Below are positions 7,306 to 8,864 of a stretch of DNA of 8,864 bases, piece after piece. Numbering within the stretch: the stretch's first letter is position 1; every line of letters begins with the position of its first letter. Where the stretch lies: positions 1 through 8,864 of the forward strand of contig JAAZCF010000278.1 in NCBI GenBank assembly GCA_012513425.1. Direction: 5' to 3'. Under the pieces are notes generated by a model. The model was not told the DNA's origin. It saw nothing but the letters and a program-made list of their open reading frames with translations, and did no database searches. This DNA comes from Bacteroidales bacterium (GTDB taxonomy: Bacteria; Bacteroidota; Bacteroidia; Bacteroidales; UBA932). Made by a program: the position numbers and the translations under genes.

Positions 7306-8133
7306 TCAAATTGAGTTTCTAATATCTTCTCCCCACATTAGTTTGTCTCTGAGAGCATCAATAAAGCTCATGTCTCTCAATGACACATATCTGGCATAAT
7401 ATGGTGCTTTTTTTAAGCGAATTGTGCTGCCAGAGTTTATGTCGCAAGAGTGGTTGTCCATTGCCATTCTTGCAGTGCCGTCATTACTAGTGAACTTGAT
7501 ATCAATAATTGAATCAGAACTGACGACAATTGGCCTGATATTTAAATTGTGTGGGGCGAATGGGCAAATAATCAAACAACTCGCAGAAGGAATAATTACA
7601 GGGCCTCCAATGCTCAAAGCATAGGCAGTGCTTCCTGTTGGAGTGGCTACCAACAACCCATCTGCCCAATAAGAAGGAAGAGACTTTCCATCAACACTTA
7701 CACTGATGTTCATTATAGATTTCTGTCTGAGAAGAGAAAACTCATTCAAGCAGTAAGGGTGTAAATTGCTTGGCAATGAATCTCCTTCGGCTTGTAATAA
7801 AAGACGGTTTTCAATATTATAAGAGCCTTTGGCAAGGTCTTCAATCCATTTATTGTCGCCATCATCAATCTTAGCTGTAGTTAAAAAGCCCAATTTGCCG
7901 AAATTGATTCCGGCAATAGGTTTTTGACGATCTTTCAAGAAAGCAACAGCCTCAAGGAATGTGCCGTCTCCCCCAAGTGAAAGAACCAAGTCTGTGTCTT
8001 CCAATGAAGAAGGTATATCATCTTTACTACAATAAAAAATGTCGTCATTAAGGTCGCGAAGTCTTTGTTCCAGATAACTTAACTTAGGGTTGTCAATTTG
8101 TGAACCCTTTCTTGTATAGAGAGCTATCTTCAT
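7306..8133 (-). CDS. nadK: NAD kinase
   Basis: Phosphorylates NAD to NADP in the cytoplasm (ATP or polyphosphate as donor). It has 275 residues, a little under the E. coli length. Diagnostic motifs are the GGDG motif in SLGGDGTFLEA (52-62, catalytic Asp56), GINFGKLGFL (75-84), the NE pair in CLNEFSL (128-134), and DGLLVATPTGSTAYALSIGGP (158-178), which closes the NAD site. The C-terminal beta-sandwich runs to about 260. It is the first gene of the minus-strand series: its TGA is 5 bases before the uppS ATG, implying co-transcription and probably translational coupling. Divergent pdxJ lies 85 bases away. The ATG has no Shine-Dalgarno but sits behind an AT-rich leader downstream of a TAnnTTTG box. 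Confidence 0.96.
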   Translation of the reverse strand: MKIALYTRKGSQIDNPKLSYLEQRLRDLNDDIFYCSKDDIPSSLEDTDLVLSLGGDGTFLEAVAFLKDRQKPIAGINFGKLGFLTTAKIDDGDNKWIEDLAKGSYNIENRLLLQAEGDSLPSNLHPYCLNEFSLLRQKSIMNISVSVDGKSLPSYWADGLLVATPTGSTAYALSIGGPVIIPSASCLIICPFAPHNLNIRPIVVSSDSIIDIKFTSNDGTARMAMDNHSCDINSGSTIRLKKAPYYARYVSLRDMSFIDALRDKLMWGEDIRNSI

Positions 8134-8162
8134 TAAAAGTATTAATTTATTATTTCAATTTT

Positions 8163-8170
8163 CAAATGTA
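8163..8170 (-). promoter_or_regulatory. Putative -7 box of the nadK operon promoter
   Basis: The minus strand reads TACATTTG, an exact match to TAnnTTTG, 29 bases before the nadK ATG. A start about 7 bases downstream gives an AT-rich leader of some 22 bases without Shine-Dalgarno, as is typical for the phylum. A weak -33 candidate (TTTA) lies 21 bases upstream. This is the likely main promoter of the nadK-uppS-bamA-ompH-ompH-korAB series. Confidence 0.6.
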
Positions 8171-8202
8171 CCAATTCACAGGTTATTTTGCTAAATATTT
8201 TA

Positions 8203-8210
8203 TAAATTTG
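8203..8210 (+). promoter_or_regulatory. Putative -7 box of the pdxJ promoter
   Basis: TAAATTTG matches TAnnTTTG exactly and ends only 8 bases before the pdxJ ATG. If used, transcription would begin at or just before the start codon, giving a leaderless or near-leaderless mRNA. A TTTTG at 8186-8190 is too close (12 bases) to be a proper -33 element. Confidence 0.5.
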
Positions 8211-8218
8211 CATTCTAT

Positions 8219-8864
8219 ATGACAAGGCTAAGTGTAAATATCAACAAAATTGCGACGATTCGCAACGCAAGAGGCGGTAATAACCCTGATGTGGTGGCTG
8301 CTGCTTTGTTTTGTGAAAAAGTTGGTGCGCAAGGAATTACAGTGCATCCAAGACCGGATGCCAGACATATTCGTTACGAAGATGTTTTTTCTCTTAAAGA
8401 AGTTCTCTCCACTGAGTTCAATATTGAAGGAAACCCTACTTTGGAGTTCGTTGACCTTGTAATGCAGGTAAAACCTGCTCAGGTAACAATGGTGCCAGAT
8501 GCTGTGGATGCAATTACTTCAAATGCCGGCTGGGATACTATCAAAAATAAGGCTTTTCTTCGAGATGTATGTGAGAAATTTCATTCAAATGGCATTCGTT
8601 GCTCGATTTTTGTAGATCCAGACGAAAGAATGATAGAAAATGCTGCAGATTGTGGCTGCGACAGAATAGAACTTTACACATTTGAATACGCTAAGCAATT
8701 CCCGGTAAATCCTCACACAGCTATCGAACCATTCCGCAAGGCTGCGATTAAAGCTCATGAATGTGGTTTGCTGATAAATGCCGGCCATGACCTCAGCCTT
8801 GAAAACCTACATTATTTCTATCAAACCATTCCGCATTTGGCAGAGGTTTCGATAGGTCATGCTC
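8219..8864 (+). CDS. pdxJ: Pyridoxine 5'-phosphate synthase, 3' end cut by the window
   Basis: Last step of the DXP-dependent vitamin B6 pathway: condenses 1-deoxy-D-xylulose 5-phosphate with 3-amino-2-oxopropyl phosphate to pyridoxine 5'-phosphate in the cytoplasm. The frame stays open from the ATG to the window edge (215 full codons); family proteins are about 235-240 residues, so only the last 20-25 are missing. Visible motifs: LSVNINKIATIRNARGG (4-20), GITVHPRPDARHI (39-51, His43), NIEGNPT (68-74, Glu70), RIELYTFEYA (149-158, Glu151), NAGHDL (187-192, His190) and SIGHA at the edge. These match catalytic residues His45, Glu72, Glu153 and His193 of the E. coli enzyme. The loop after VTMVPD reads AVDAITSNAGWD instead of the E. 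coli-type TTEGG segment, probably a lineage form. It is transcribed away from nadK. The start has no Shine-Dalgarno. Confidence 0.95.
   Translation, partial: MTRLSVNINKIATIRNARGGNNPDVVAAALFCEKVGAQGITVHPRPDARHIRYEDVFSLKEVLSTEFNIEGNPTLEFVDLVMQVKPAQVTMVPDAVDAITSNAGWDTIKNKAFLRDVCEKFHSNGIRCSIFVDPDERMIENAADCGCDRIELYTFEYAKQFPVNPHTAIEPFRKAAIKAHECGLLINAGHDLSLENLHYFYQTIPHLAEVSIGHA

Larger units (their letters stand above)
8134..8218. promoter_or_regulatory. Divergent nadK/pdxJ intergenic promoter region
   Basis: This 85-base, very AT-rich gap separates the start codons of minus-strand nadK and plus-strand pdxJ. It holds one TAnnTTTG box for each direction, and no further gene, terminator or convincing inverted repeat was seen. 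The two boxes are about 32 bases apart and point away from each other, so the two polymerases could interfere with one another. Confidence 0.7.

Noticed and set aside
7301..7309. TTG start for uppS overlapping the nadK stop
   Set aside because: It would add only Met-Ile-Asn in front of an ATG that already places the conserved IPQHVSIIMDG at the usual N-terminus. It is possible but less likely.
8585..8788. Minus-strand open frame opposite pdxJ, and a plus-strand off-frame reading at 8250-8462
   Set aside because: The pdxJ frame is continuous with all catalytic motifs across this stretch, so the others are shadows.
1..8864. Mobile element, CRISPR array, toxin-antitoxin or defence module
   Set aside because: No direct-repeat array, transposase, integrase or nuclease-like protein is visible. 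All coding space is taken by core housekeeping genes with uniform style.

Overview
The window looks like ordinary chromosomal core DNA from a member of the Bacteroidota, most likely Bacteroidales. The evidence is three-fold. BamA is followed by two tandem OmpH/Skp genes. Four TAnnTTTG elements (the Bacteroidota -7 box) sit where promoters are expected. Leaders are AT-rich, and only one gene has a clear Shine-Dalgarno sequence. The genus cannot be fixed from the sequence alone.

Layout. Almost everything is on the minus strand, read from right to left: nadK (NAD kinase), uppS (undecaprenyl diphosphate synthase), bamA (outer-membrane protein assembly), two ompH/skp-type periplasmic chaperones, korA (fused gamma-alpha subunit of a 2-oxoacid:ferredoxin oxidoreductase) and korB (its TPP-binding beta subunit). 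Gaps within this series are 5, 33, 12, 5, 19 and a few bases, so it can be read as one operon. A second promoter probably lies in front of bamA. The series ends at a strong intrinsic terminator at 53-85. Immediately beyond it is the promoter and 5' end of a tRNA gene that runs off the left edge. On the right, an 85-base divergent region separates nadK from plus-strand pdxJ (pyridoxine 5'-phosphate synthase), which is cut by the right edge with only about the last 20-25 residues missing.

How the genes work together. uppS, bamA and the ompH pair form an envelope-biogenesis block: lipid carrier for wall and surface polysaccharides, beta-barrel insertase, and chaperones that carry unfolded outer-membrane proteins to it. 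nadK and pdxJ supply cofactors (NADP and PLP). korAB interconverts 2-oxoglutarate (or a related 2-oxoacid) and its acyl-CoA using ferredoxin, a central step in anaerobic carbon and glutamate metabolism. No stretch over 300 bases lacks a gene.

I found no mobile element, CRISPR array, defence system or evident novel system. The points worth a second look are modest: korAB at the tail of the bam/ompH operon, a start-site revision for korB, near-identical promoter boxes in front of nadK and bamA, a near-leaderless pdxJ, and a possible disulfide in one OmpH.
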